Shown here piece by piece: positions 6,838 through 13,307 of a stretch of DNA of 15,921 nucleotides. Position numbers and translations under genes: made by a program. Within the stretch, counting starts at the first letter, position 1. Each line of letters begins with the position of its first letter. The notes beneath the pieces are model-generated. The model was given only the letters and a program-made list of their open reading frames with translations, made no database searches and was not told where the DNA came from. The stretch covers positions 1 to 15,921 of the forward strand of contig JAPPKQ010000004.1 in NCBI GenBank assembly GCA_028819945.1. The letters are read 5' to 3'. The DNA is from a bacterium. GTDB lineage: Bacteria > Actinomycetota > Acidimicrobiia > Acidimicrobiales > CATQHL01.

Positions 6838-6882
6838 GCTCGCCGCCGGGGACCCCGGAGATCCCTCCCCGGTCCGGCGAGC
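6838..6882 (+). terminator. Large hairpin abutting the nrdJ stop codon
   Basis: The stem is GCTCGCCG-CCGGGGA (6838-6852) pairing with TCCCCGG (6866-6872) and CGGCGAGC (6875-6882). That is 15 GC-rich pairs with a 2-base TC bulge and a 13-base loop. It begins at the base after nrdJ TGA and ends 22 bases before the next gene's ATG. No U-run follows, so it resembles the U-less hairpin terminators proposed for actinobacteria, or it could instead stabilise the nrdJ mRNA 3' end. Confidence 0.65.
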
Positions 6883-6904
6883 GGCGCAGGCAGGGCCAAC
6901 CACG

Positions 6905-8008
6905 ATGATCGCCAGCATGAGGGCGGCCGTCCTCCATCCCGAGACCGAGCGCCTGTCCGTCGAACCCGTCGACGTGGCCGCGCCCGGTGCGGAGGAGGTG
7001 CTGGTGCGGACCGCCGCCACAGGGCTGTGTCACAGCGACTTCCACTTCGTCGACGGCTCCTGGCCGATCCCGAGACCGTGCGTTCTGGGCCACGAGGGGG
7101 CCGGTGTCGTGGAGGCCGTCGGCCCCGATGTCAGGGACTTCGAGGTGGGCGATCACGTCGTGACCTGCCTATCGGTGGGTTGCGGGGAGTGCATGATCTG
7201 CATCGGGGGACGTTCCTACCTCTGCGTCGAGGGGCACTCGCTGCGCACCCGTCCCGCCGGGCAGCCGCCGCGCCTCAGCCTCGGCGGCCAGGAGCTGCAC
7301 CAGTTCGTGGGTCTGGCGACCTTCGCCGAGCACATGCTGGTGCACCGGAGGGCGCTGGTGCGCATCCGCCGCGACATGCCGCTGGACCGTGCCGCGCTGC
7401 TCGGCTGCGGCGTGCTCACCGGTACCGGGGCGGTCTTCCGCACCGCCGGGGTCCGGCCGGGCTCCTCGGTGGCCGTGGTGGGGTGCGGAGGCATCGGCAT
7501 GGCGGCGGTGCAGGCGGCCCGCATCGCCGGCGCAACCCTCGTGATCGCCGTGGACACCGAGCCCCGCAAGCTCGCCTGGGCGACCGAGTTCGGCGCAACG
7601 CACACCGTGGATCCGGCCGACGGCGACCCTGTCGAGCAGGTGCACGAGCTCACCGGCTGTGGCGCTGAGTTCACCTTCGAGGCGATCGGGTCGCCGCGCA
7701 CGGTCGAGCAGTGCCTGAACATGGCCGCGCGCGGCGGCACTGCCACGGTGATCGGCATGCTGGCGCAGGGTGTCCGGGTGGAGTTCGACGGCGCCGAGAT
7801 GTTCCTCCACGGGAAGCGCCTGCAGGGGTCGCTGATGGGCTCCAACGTCTTCCGGCGCGACATACCCCAACTGGTGGACCTCTACCTGGACGGCAGGCTC
7901 CGCCTCGACGAGATGGTCTCGCTGCGATTCGACCTGGATCGCATCAACGAGGGCTACGAGGCGATGCTCGCCGGCGAGGTCGTGCGGGCGGTCGTGGAGT
8001 TCGCCTGA
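6905..8008 (+). CDS. Zinc-dependent alcohol dehydrogenase (medium-chain, class III-like)
   Basis: This is an NAD(P)-linked alcohol/aldehyde oxidoreductase of the zinc MDR family, 367 residues. Catalytic zinc ligands are C42 in GLCHSD, H63/E64 in LGHEGAG and C168 in LLGCGVLTG. The structural zinc lobe is intact with C93, C96, C99 and C107 in the CGECMICIGG...LC pattern. The Rossmann motif GCGGIGMAAVQAA is followed by an acidic residue in AVDTEPRK, consistent with NAD preference. The ATG at 6905 has AGGG eight bases upstream; ATG 6917 is a possible alternative. The substrate cannot be deduced. It is separated from nrdJ by the hairpin at 6838-6882, so it may have little transcription from nrdJ. 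It converges on gpgS with a 15-bp gap. Confidence 0.9.
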   Translation: MIASMRAAVLHPETERLSVEPVDVAAPGAEEVLVRTAATGLCHSDFHFVDGSWPIPRPCVLGHEGAGVVEAVGPDVRDFEVGDHVVTCLSVGCGECMICIGGRSYLCVEGHSLRTRPAGQPPRLSLGGQELHQFVGLATFAEHMLVHRRALVRIRRDMPLDRAALLGCGVLTGTGAVFRTAGVRPGSSVAVVGCGGIGMAAVQAARIAGATLVIAVDTEPRKLAWATEFGATHTVDPADGDPVEQVHELTGCGAEFTFEAIGSPRTVEQCLNMAARGGTATVIGMLAQGVRVEFDGAEMFLHGKRLQGSLMGSNVFRRDIPQLVDLYLDGRLRLDEMVSLRFDLDRINEGYEAMLAGEVVRAVVEFA

Positions 8009-8023
8009 GCGCTGCCCCGATCG

Positions 8024-8902
8024 CTAGCCCGGCCGCCGGCCGCGGAACTCGCTGAGCGGGGGCCGCTCCCGCAGCGAGACCTCCTGCGCCTCGACGCCGG
8101 GAATGCGGAGCCGGGCGCTCCAGCCGTCGCCGGCCGGCGGGCTGACGCCGGAGCGCTGCAGCACGGTCTGCAGGATCGCCAGCGCCTGCGGACCCAGCTC
8201 CTCCAGCGACCTGTTGCGGTGGCGGCGCACGCCGAGGTCGGCCTCTGCGATGCGATCGGCCCCGAAGCGGCGTGACAGGTCGATCAGCAGCCCCACCTCC
8301 ACGCCCCAGCCCTGCACGAACGGCACCTGCTCGACGGCTTGGCGCCGGACGGCGTACTCGCCGCCGAGGGGTTGGCGCAGGTGCGCCAGCTCGGGGAAGA
8401 ACTGCGCCAGCAGCGGGCGCGCCATCAACTCGGTGGTCCGCCCGCCGCCCGCCCGCCCGTCCAGCAGTCGCTCGTAGTAGCCCTTCACGAGCACGACGCG
8501 ATCGTCGGCCAGAAGCGGCTCCACCAGGGCGGTCACGTAGCGGGACTCGAAACTCCTCAGGTCGGCGTCACACCACACGATCAGGTCGGCGGTTGTGGCG
8601 GCCACGCTCTTCCAGAGGGCGTTCCCCTTGCCGAAGCCCGTGCCCGACTCCGGGAGTACCTCGGCAGCGGGCACGACCCTGGCGCCGGCCGCGGCGGCCA
8701 CCTCGCCGGTGCGGTCCGTGGAGTGGTCGTCCACGACCAGCAGGTCGTCCACGAGCCCGGCGGCGGGGGGCATGAGCGTGCGGCGCACCTCGGCACAGAT
8801 CGTCCCGACGGTGGATTCCTCGTTCAGCGCCGGCAGGCATACGGCGATCGTGCGGTTCCCCTTGCGCTCGGCGAGCCGGGCGGCGGTCGATGCGGGGGAC
8901 AC
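8024..8902 (-). CDS. gpgS: Glucosyl-3-phosphoglycerate synthase (GT81)
   Basis: GpgS transfers glucose from an NDP-glucose donor to 3-phosphoglycerate. This is the first step toward glucosylglycerate, a compatible solute, and toward methylglucose lipopolysaccharide primers in mycobacteria. The 292-aa GT-A protein shows VCLPALNEESTVG (21-33), DDLLVVDDHSTDRT (52-65), GKGNALWKS with K92, the DXD-type metal motif D112-A-D114, PLGGEYAVRR, VQGWGVEVGLLIDL, and a late metal-ligand histidine in RRHRNRSLEELG. The set matches mycobacterial GpgS. The start is GTG at 8902, with no obvious Shine-Dalgarno. A TATCGT -10 lies seven bases upstream, so a leaderless mRNA is plausible. No gpgP phosphatase gene is in view. 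Confidence 0.88.
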   Translation of the reverse strand: MSPASTAARLAERKGNRTIAVCLPALNEESTVGTICAEVRRTLMPPAAGLVDDLLVVDDHSTDRTGEVAAAAGARVVPAAEVLPESGTGFGKGNALWKSVAATTADLIVWCDADLRSFESRYVTALVEPLLADDRVVLVKGYYERLLDGRAGGGRTTELMARPLLAQFFPELAHLRQPLGGEYAVRRQAVEQVPFVQGWGVEVGLLIDLSRRFGADRIAEADLGVRRHRNRSLEELGPQALAILQTVLQRSGVSPPAGDGWSARLRIPGVEAQEVSLRERPPLSEFRGRRPG

Positions 8903-9020
8903 CGCAGGAACGATAACCGTGCCCGGTGGCCCGGCGGCACGCCGCTAAACTCGCCAACGGCGGTGCGCAGTGCGGGCGGGAGATGCCGCCGGTCGGCGAA
9001 TCCTGTATCGGAGGGTCCAC
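8903..9020. promoter_or_regulatory. Divergent promoter region gpgS / lgt
   Basis: For gpgS, the minus strand has TATCGT (complement of 8910-8915) seven bases before its GTG. For lgt, TAAACT at 8946-8951 is a good -10 of the TAnnnT type. The latter sits in the loop of an imperfect hairpin, GCACGCCG (8937-8944) / CGGC-g-GTGC (8958-8966). No convincing -35 is visible for either, as is common in high-GC actinobacteria. Confidence 0.4.
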
Positions 9021-9992
9021 TTGATCGCTTCCATCCCGAGCCCCGACGTGGGCACGCTTTCCCTCGGGCCCCTCAACCTCCGCCTCTACGGGCTCATGGT
9101 GGCGCTGGGCGTGATCGCCGGCGTGTACGTGGCCGCGCGCATGCTGCAGCGCCGCGGTCTCAACCCGGAATGGGCGGTTCAGGTCTCCACCGTGGGCGTC
9201 CCCTTGGGGCTCATCGGCGCCCGCGCCTACCACGTGCTGACCGACTGGAAGAGCTACCAGGGCCGCTGGGTGGACGTGGTGAAGATCTGGGAAGGCGGAC
9301 TCGGCATCCCGGGAGGGATCCTGGGAGCGGTTCTCGGCGGCCTCCTCGTCATCCGGCTGCGGCGCCTGCCGCTGCGCTCGCTGCTGGACGCGGGCGCCGT
9401 GGGGTTCCCCGTCGGGCAGTTCGTCGGCCGGCTCGGGAACTGGTTCAACCAGGAGCTCTTCGGGCGACCGACCGATCTGCCGTGGGGTCTGGAGATCGAC
9501 CGGCAGCACCGCCCGCCGGAGTACCTGGACGCCGAGACGTTCCACCCCACGTTCGCCTACGAGATGGTCTGGAACATGCTGGTCTTCGGCCTGCTGTGGC
9601 GTGTCGGGCTGCGCGGCAGGCTGCCGAGGGGCCACCTGATCGTGCTCTACCTGTTCTCCTACGCGGCCGGGCGCCTGTGGATCGAGGCGCTGCGCGTGGA
9701 TCCCGCCAGCCTGTTGCTGGACGTGCGGGTGAACATCTGGGTCATGGGCGGCGTCCTGGTGTTGAGCGGCCTGTTCCTGCTGCTGGTGACGCCGCGCCGG
9801 CGGCGCGCCGAGGCCTCGCCGGAGCCGGCGGCGCCGGTCGGCGAGCAGGACGCCGCGTTGGGCGAGGCCCCCGAGCCCGAGCCGGCAGAGGCTGCGGAAC
9901 CGCCGGCCGACGATTCCGAGGGAGATGCCGGCGGCGACGAGCAGGTCTCGCTCGACGCGGACGAGTCGACCGCCGCAAGCCCTCCGGCCTGA
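9021..9992 (+). CDS. lgt: Prolipoprotein diacylglyceryl transferase
   Basis: Lgt transfers diacylglycerol from phosphatidylglycerol to the lipobox cysteine of exported prolipoproteins in the cytoplasmic membrane. The 323-aa product has several membrane helices and the Lgt signature GRLGNWFNQELFG. R137, N140 and E145 have the same spacing as the essential E. coli R143/N146/E151. The late RLWIEALR motif is also present. At the position of E. coli His103 the sequence is GIPGG; I recall actinobacterial Lgt proteins also vary here. The last 60 residues are a low-complexity acidic Ala/Pro/Glu tail, presumably cytoplasmic. The TTG at 9021 is chosen because GGAGGG (9010-9015) lies five bases upstream and the protein then begins IASIPSP, typical of the family. 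The cyclase homologue starts 4 bp after the stop. Confidence 0.95.
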   Translation: MIASIPSPDVGTLSLGPLNLRLYGLMVALGVIAGVYVAARMLQRRGLNPEWAVQVSTVGVPLGLIGARAYHVLTDWKSYQGRWVDVVKIWEGGLGIPGGILGAVLGGLLVIRLRRLPLRSLLDAGAVGFPVGQFVGRLGNWFNQELFGRPTDLPWGLEIDRQHRPPEYLDAETFHPTFAYEMVWNMLVFGLLWRVGLRGRLPRGHLIVLYLFSYAAGRLWIEALRVDPASLLLDVRVNIWVMGGVLVLSGLFLLLVTPRRRRAEASPEPAAPVGEQDAALGEAPEPEPAEAAEPPADDSEGDAGGDEQVSLDADESTAASPPA

Positions 9993-9996
9993 GTTC

Positions 9997-10545
9997 ATGG
10001 ACGAGTCGGCGCTGGTCGCGGGAATCAGCCCGGCACGCGTCGAGCGGGGCTTCGCCTTCGTGGACCTCTGCAACTTCACGCGTTACACCGACGACCACGG
10101 GGACCGCAACGCGGTGGCTCTCCTGGCCGAGTTCCGCGCCGTCGTCCGTGCCGTGGTCGCCAGCCACGGCGTCCGTATCGCCAAGTGGCTCGGGGACGGG
10201 GCCATGCTGGTCGGCGTCGAGAACGAGCCGCTGGTGGAGGCCGTCGTGCATCTTCAGAACGTGGTGGCCACCCACGGGGTGCTGCCACTGCGCGCCGGTA
10301 TCGCCGCCGGGCCGGTCATCCTCTTCGAGGGCGACGACTACATCGGGAACGCGGTGAACCTCGCCGCGCACCTGTGCGACCTGGCGCAACCCGGTCAGCT
10401 GCTTGCTCCGGCCGCCATGGTCTCGGACCTCATGGTGAACACCGAGGCCGACTCCATCGGGTTCCTGGAGATTCCCGGGTTTACTGAAAGGGTGGACGTG
10501 GTGCTGCTGAGCGAAGCCGACCCGGAGCCGTGGGCCGGTGTCTGA
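9997..10545 (+). CDS. Single-domain class III adenylate/guanylate cyclase homologue
   Basis: The 182-residue protein is essentially one cyclase homology domain with no membrane or sensor domain. Visible sites are metal Asp D23 in FVDLCNFT, D67 in KWLGDGAML, purine-contacting K63, D113/D114 in GDDYIGNAVN, and N121. At the position of the transition-state Arg in the usual VNxAARL block, the sequence reads VNLAAHL, giving His125 (codon CAC). Family knowledge says the Arg stabilises the reaction, so activity may be weak or lost, or the protein may act as a regulator. The ATG at 9997 follows lgt by 4 bp without a clear RBS, and the end overlaps metX by 8 bp, so it sits inside an apparent operon. 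Confidence 0.85.
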   Translation: MDESALVAGISPARVERGFAFVDLCNFTRYTDDHGDRNAVALLAEFRAVVRAVVASHGVRIAKWLGDGAMLVGVENEPLVEAVVHLQNVVATHGVLPLRAGIAAGPVILFEGDDYIGNAVNLAAHLCDLAQPGQLLAPAAMVSDLMVNTEADSIGFLEIPGFTERVDVVLLSEADPEPWAGV

Positions 10546-11749
10546 GGACTCCGGCACCGCCCGTCCCTCGCGCCTGGCCGTAGGGTTGCCGGCCTCCGGC
10601 GCCTGGCAGGAGGGTGATCCCGCGGGGGATCGACGGTTCTTCACCCTGGACACGAAGCGTCCCTTCGTCCTTGAGAGCGGCGACTCCCTGGACAGCGTGA
10701 CGATCGCCTACGAGACGTGGGGGACCCTCGACAGCGACGGCTCCAACGCGGTGCTGATCTGCCACGCCCTCACCGGCGACGCGCACGCCTACGACCCGCA
10801 CCTCTCCAAGCGGGGCTGGTGGCAGAGTGTCATCGGTCCCGGCGAGGCCATCGACGTGGACCGGTACTTCGTGGTGTGTGCCAACGTGCTGGGCGGCTGC
10901 CAGGGATCGACCGGTCCGGCCTCGCTGAACCCGGCGACGGGACGGCGCTGGGCGGCGTCGTTCCCCCCGGTCACGATCCGTGACATGGTGCGCACGCAGG
11001 CGCGCCTGGCCGACCATCTCGGCGTGAAGCGGTGGCTCTGCGTCGTCGGCGGCTCCATGGGTGGGATGCAGGCCCTCGAATGGGGTGCGATGTATCCCGC
11101 TCGGGTGCGATCCATCGCCCCGCTGGCGGTCGGTTGCTCGGCGAGTCCGTGGCAGATCGGCTGGAGCGCCGTCGGGCGGGCCGCCATCGCCATGGATCCC
11201 CGCTGGCGCGGCGGCGAGTACTACGACGCCGAGCCCGGCGACGGGCCCCACGAGGGTCTGGCGCTCGCCCGGGCCGTGGCGCAGATCACCTACCGAAGCG
11301 ACGAGCTGTTCGCGGAGCGCTTCGGCCGGTCGCTGGTGCGGCCCAACGAGCAGTTCGGGCTGTGGGACCGCTTCGGCGTCGAGGGCTACCTGGACTACCA
11401 CGGCGAGAAGTTGGTGCGGCGCTTCGACGCCAACACGTACCTCTTGTTGAACAAGTCGATGGACACCCACGACATCGGGCGCGGCCGCGGCGGTCTGCAG
11501 AGGGCGGTGGCGCGGATCGCTGTGCCGGTGCTGACCGTCTCGATCAGTTCCGACACGCTGTACCCCCCGCGGCAGCAGACCGAGCTGCGCGACCTCCTCG
11601 TGGCGGCCGACGGGGACTGCCGCTACGTGTTGCTGGAGAGCCCCCACGGTCATGACGGCTTCCTGGTGGAGACGAGGGCCGTCTCGGCAGCTCTGGCCGA
11701 GTTTCTGGAGTCGGTGGAGAAGGATCACACCGCGCCGGGAACAGGCTGA
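10538..11749 (+). CDS. metX: Homoserine O-acetyltransferase
   Basis: MetX activates homoserine with an acyl group, normally acetyl from acetyl-CoA, for methionine synthesis in the cytosol. The 403-aa alpha/beta-hydrolase fold protein has ALTGDAHAYD (77-86), the oxyanion segment GGCQGSTGP, nucleophile Ser173 in GGSMGGMQALEW, Asp339 in SSDTLYPP and His372 in SPHGHDGF, a full catalytic triad. Length is in the usual range. The start is GTG at 10538, inside the end of the cyclase gene, which suggests translational coupling. In many actinobacteria metX follows metY, but no sulfhydrylase gene is present here. Acetyl versus succinyl specificity of MetX homologues cannot be set from sequence alone. 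No SAM riboswitch is seen upstream. Confidence 0.94.
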   Translation: MSEDSGTARPSRLAVGLPASGAWQEGDPAGDRRFFTLDTKRPFVLESGDSLDSVTIAYETWGTLDSDGSNAVLICHALTGDAHAYDPHLSKRGWWQSVIGPGEAIDVDRYFVVCANVLGGCQGSTGPASLNPATGRRWAASFPPVTIRDMVRTQARLADHLGVKRWLCVVGGSMGGMQALEWGAMYPARVRSIAPLAVGCSASPWQIGWSAVGRAAIAMDPRWRGGEYYDAEPGDGPHEGLALARAVAQITYRSDELFAERFGRSLVRPNEQFGLWDRFGVEGYLDYHGEKLVRRFDANTYLLLNKSMDTHDIGRGRGGLQRAVARIAVPVLTVSISSDTLYPPRQQTELRDLLVAADGDCRYVLLESPHGHDGFLVETRAVSAALAEFLESVEKDHTAPGTG

Positions 11750-11772
11750 CGGACACGGCGCCCGGCTACACT
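11746..11772 (+). promoter_or_regulatory. Candidate promoter for the tRNA cluster
   Basis: TACACT at 11767-11772 is a good -10 and lies 11 bases before the first tRNA base. CTGACG at 11746-11751 is a weak -35 with a 15-bp spacer, overlapping the metX stop. Placement just before tRNA-Gly fits a short-leader tRNA transcript. Confidence 0.45.
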
Positions 11773-11783
11773 GTCGCCGACTT

Positions 11784-11856
11784 GCGGGCGTAGCTCAGTT
11801 GGTAGAGCGCCACCTTGCCAAGGTGAAGGTCGCCGGTTCGAGCCCGGTCGCCCGCT
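11784..11856 (+). tRNA. tRNA-Gly (anticodon GCC)
   Basis: The full 73-nt cloverleaf folds by eye. The acceptor GCGGGCG pairs perfectly with CGCCCGC, and the D-stem is GCTC/GAGC. The anticodon loop is TTGCCAA with anticodon GCC, and the T-arm is GCCGG-TTCGAGC-CCGGT. The 27-43 pair is a C-A mismatch. The discriminator is T, and CCA is not encoded. Confidence 0.95.
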
Positions 11857-11898
11857 CGCAGGCTCGCCGGGGGCGAGTCCCCGGGGGCCACACAAACT

Positions 11899-11973
11899 GC
11901 ATCGGTGCCCGAGCGGACGAAGGGAGCGGCCTGCAAAGCCGTCTTATCGCGGGTTCGAATCCCGCCCGATGCT
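11899..11973 (+). tRNA. tRNA-Cys (anticodon GCA)
   Basis: The acceptor GCATCGG pairs perfectly with CCGATGC. The anticodon loop is CTGCAAA with anticodon GCA, and the T-arm is GCGGG-TTCGAAT-CCCGC. The discriminator is U73, the known Cys identity base. The D-arm is short-stemmed (CCC/GGG), as is usual for tRNA-Cys. It lies 42 bp after tRNA-Gly. The spacer carries a CCGGGG/CCCCGG hairpin that could aid processing. Confidence 0.94.
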
Positions 11974-12031
11974 CCGGAGCGCATTGCGGACGCCGAGGCT
12001 GTGGCGCCCCGGGCGCGATAACCTCCGGGCG

Positions 12032-12105
12032 GGGCCGTTAGCTCAGCTGGCAAGAGCACTTGCATGACGCGCAAGGGGTCGGGGGTTCAAGTCCCTCACG
12101 GCCCA
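12032..12105 (+). tRNA. tRNA-Val (anticodon GAC)
   Basis: The acceptor GGGCCGT pairs perfectly with ACGGCCC, and the D-stem is GCTC/GAGC. The anticodon stem is CTTGC/GCAAG with loop ATGACGC and anticodon GAC. The T-arm is GGGGG-TTCAAGT-CCCTC. The discriminator is A, and CCA is not encoded. It is the third member of the Gly-Cys-Val cluster, an order I recall from other actinobacteria. Confidence 0.95.
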
Positions 12106-12134
12106 CCCGAAAAAGCCCAGGGAGCGAGCGCCAT

Positions 12135-12163
12135 TTGGCTGTCCTGCGGCGGGGGAATATCCT
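12135..12163 (+). promoter_or_regulatory. Candidate mreB operon promoter
   Basis: TTGGCT (12135-12140) and TATCCT (12158-12163) are separated by 17 bp. They lie between tRNA-Val and mreB and would start transcription near 12170, just before the triple repeat at 12182-12206. The -35 and -10 matches are moderate. Confidence 0.4.
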
Positions 12164-12181
12164 GCCGGGGACCGCGAGTTC

Positions 12182-12206
12182 GCTCCAGTACGCTCCAACA
12201 AGCTCC
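12182..12206. promoter_or_regulatory. Three GCTCC repeats at exact 10-bp period before mreB
   Basis: GCTCC occurs at 12182-12186, 12192-12196 and 12202-12206, each separated by five other bases. On the minus strand this is GGAGC-N5 three times, with TGGAGC in two of the copies. The 5+5 geometry resembles MraZ-type operators, which use short G-rich direct repeats one helical turn apart. It ends 22 bp before the mreB ATG. Binding by MraZ is inference. Confidence 0.4.
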
Positions 12207-12228
12207 GAACGGATTCTGACCAGCGACC

Positions 12229-13272
12229 ATGCCACGAGTGTTCAACAACATCAGCGGTTCCGTCGGCCGGGGCATCGCCGTGGACCTGGGAACCGCCACG
12301 ACCATCGTTTACGTGCGCGGCGAGGGCATCGTGCTCGAGGAACCCAGCGTGGCGGCACTCGAGGCCCGTACCGATCGCCTCCTGGCGGTCGGCCGCAACG
12401 CCAAGGAGATGATCGGCCGCACGCCGGCCAACATCCGCACGGTGCGCCCCCTGAAGGAGGGTGTCATCGCCGACTTCGGCGTGTGCGAGAAGATGCTGCG
12501 CTACTTCATCCAGCAGGTCCACAGCAACCGCTTCGCCAAGCCGCGCATGGTCATCTGCGTGCCGTCGGGCATCACCCCGGTGGAGCAGCGGGCGGTCCAG
12601 GAGGTTGCCGAGTTCGCCGGTGCCCGCCGACCCGTCTTCATCATCGAGGAGCCCATGGCGGCCGCCATCGGAGCCGGCATCGCCGTGCAGCAACCCTCGG
12701 GGAGCATGATCGTGGATGTCGGGGGTGGCACCACGGAGATCGCTGTCATCTCGCTCGGCGGCATCGTGGTGAGCCGTTCGGTCCGTGTGGCCGGCGACGA
12801 CTTCGATCAGACGATCAGCGACTACATCCGCAAGGAATACAGCCTCGGTCTGGGCGAGCAGACCACCGAGCACGTGAAAGTCAAGTACACCTCGGCCTGG
12901 CCCCTGAATGAGGAGCTCGACCTGAGTGTCCCCGGGCGTGACCTGGTCACGGGACTGCCGAAGAGCGTCGGCGTCAACACTGTCGAGTTGCGCGAGGCGA
13001 TCGAGGAGCCGCTCAACGAGATCATCGGTGGTGTGCAGGCGACTCTCGACGCCGCGCCCCCCGAACTCACCGCCGACATCATGGAGATCGGGATCCACCT
13101 CGCCGGCGGGGGTTCCCGGCTCATCGGTCTCGCGGAGCGCCTGGCGACCGAGACCGGGATCAAGGTCAACCGTGTGAAGAACCCCCAGTACGTCGTGGCG
13201 TACGGGTCGGGATACTCGCTCGAGGAGTTCGAGTCACTGAGAGGCGTGCTGCATTCGCCGGTCGCTGAGTAG
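12229..13272 (+). CDS. mreB: Rod-shape-determining actin homologue MreB
   Basis: MreB forms membrane-bound filaments that steer lateral peptidoglycan synthesis. The 347-aa protein has the phosphate-1 loop D19-LGTATT (most MreB proteins read LGTANT), the block RPLKEGVIADF, EEPMAAAIGAG, the phosphate-2 loop starting at D163 in DVGGGTTEIAV, and the adenosine motif HLAGGGSRLIGL. Length is standard. The ATG at 12229 is followed by PRVFNN and then GRGIAVDLGT, in register with the family; no strong RBS precedes it. It is the first gene of a mreB-mreC-mreD-mrdA run on the same strand, with mreC 35 bp downstream. Its upstream region holds a promoter candidate and the triple repeat. Confidence 0.96.
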   Translation: MPRVFNNISGSVGRGIAVDLGTATTIVYVRGEGIVLEEPSVAALEARTDRLLAVGRNAKEMIGRTPANIRTVRPLKEGVIADFGVCEKMLRYFIQQVHSNRFAKPRMVICVPSGITPVEQRAVQEVAEFAGARRPVFIIEEPMAAAIGAGIAVQQPSGSMIVDVGGGTTEIAVISLGGIVVSRSVRVAGDDFDQTISDYIRKEYSLGLGEQTTEHVKVKYTSAWPLNEELDLSVPGRDLVTGLPKSVGVNTVELREAIEEPLNEIIGGVQATLDAAPPELTADIMEIGIHLAGGGSRLIGLAERLATETGIKVNRVKNPQYVVAYGSGYSLEEFESLRGVLHSPVAE

Positions 13273-13287
13273 CCGGGCGATCGCATA

Positions 13288-13301
13288 GGGGAGCGGTCCC
13301 C
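13288..13301 (+). promoter_or_regulatory. Hairpin masking the possible mreC ribosome binding site
   Basis: GGGGA (13288-13292) pairs with TCCCC (13297-13301) around a GCGG loop, ending six bases before the mreC GTG. The only purine-rich Shine-Dalgarno candidate (GGGGAG, 13288-13293) lies in the 5' arm and is 14 bases from the start. Folding could tune mreC translation. The stem is short, so this is tentative. Confidence 0.3.
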
Positions 13302-13307
13302 GCAGTC

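Noticed and set aside
10300..10600. SAM or other methionine riboswitch before metX
   Set aside because: metX begins inside the preceding coding region with no leader, so there is no room for one at this position.
11857..11898. GC-rich hairpin between tRNA-Gly and tRNA-Cys as a terminator
   Set aside because: There is no U-run and the downstream tRNAs lie very close on the same strand, so a processing or spacer structure is more likely.
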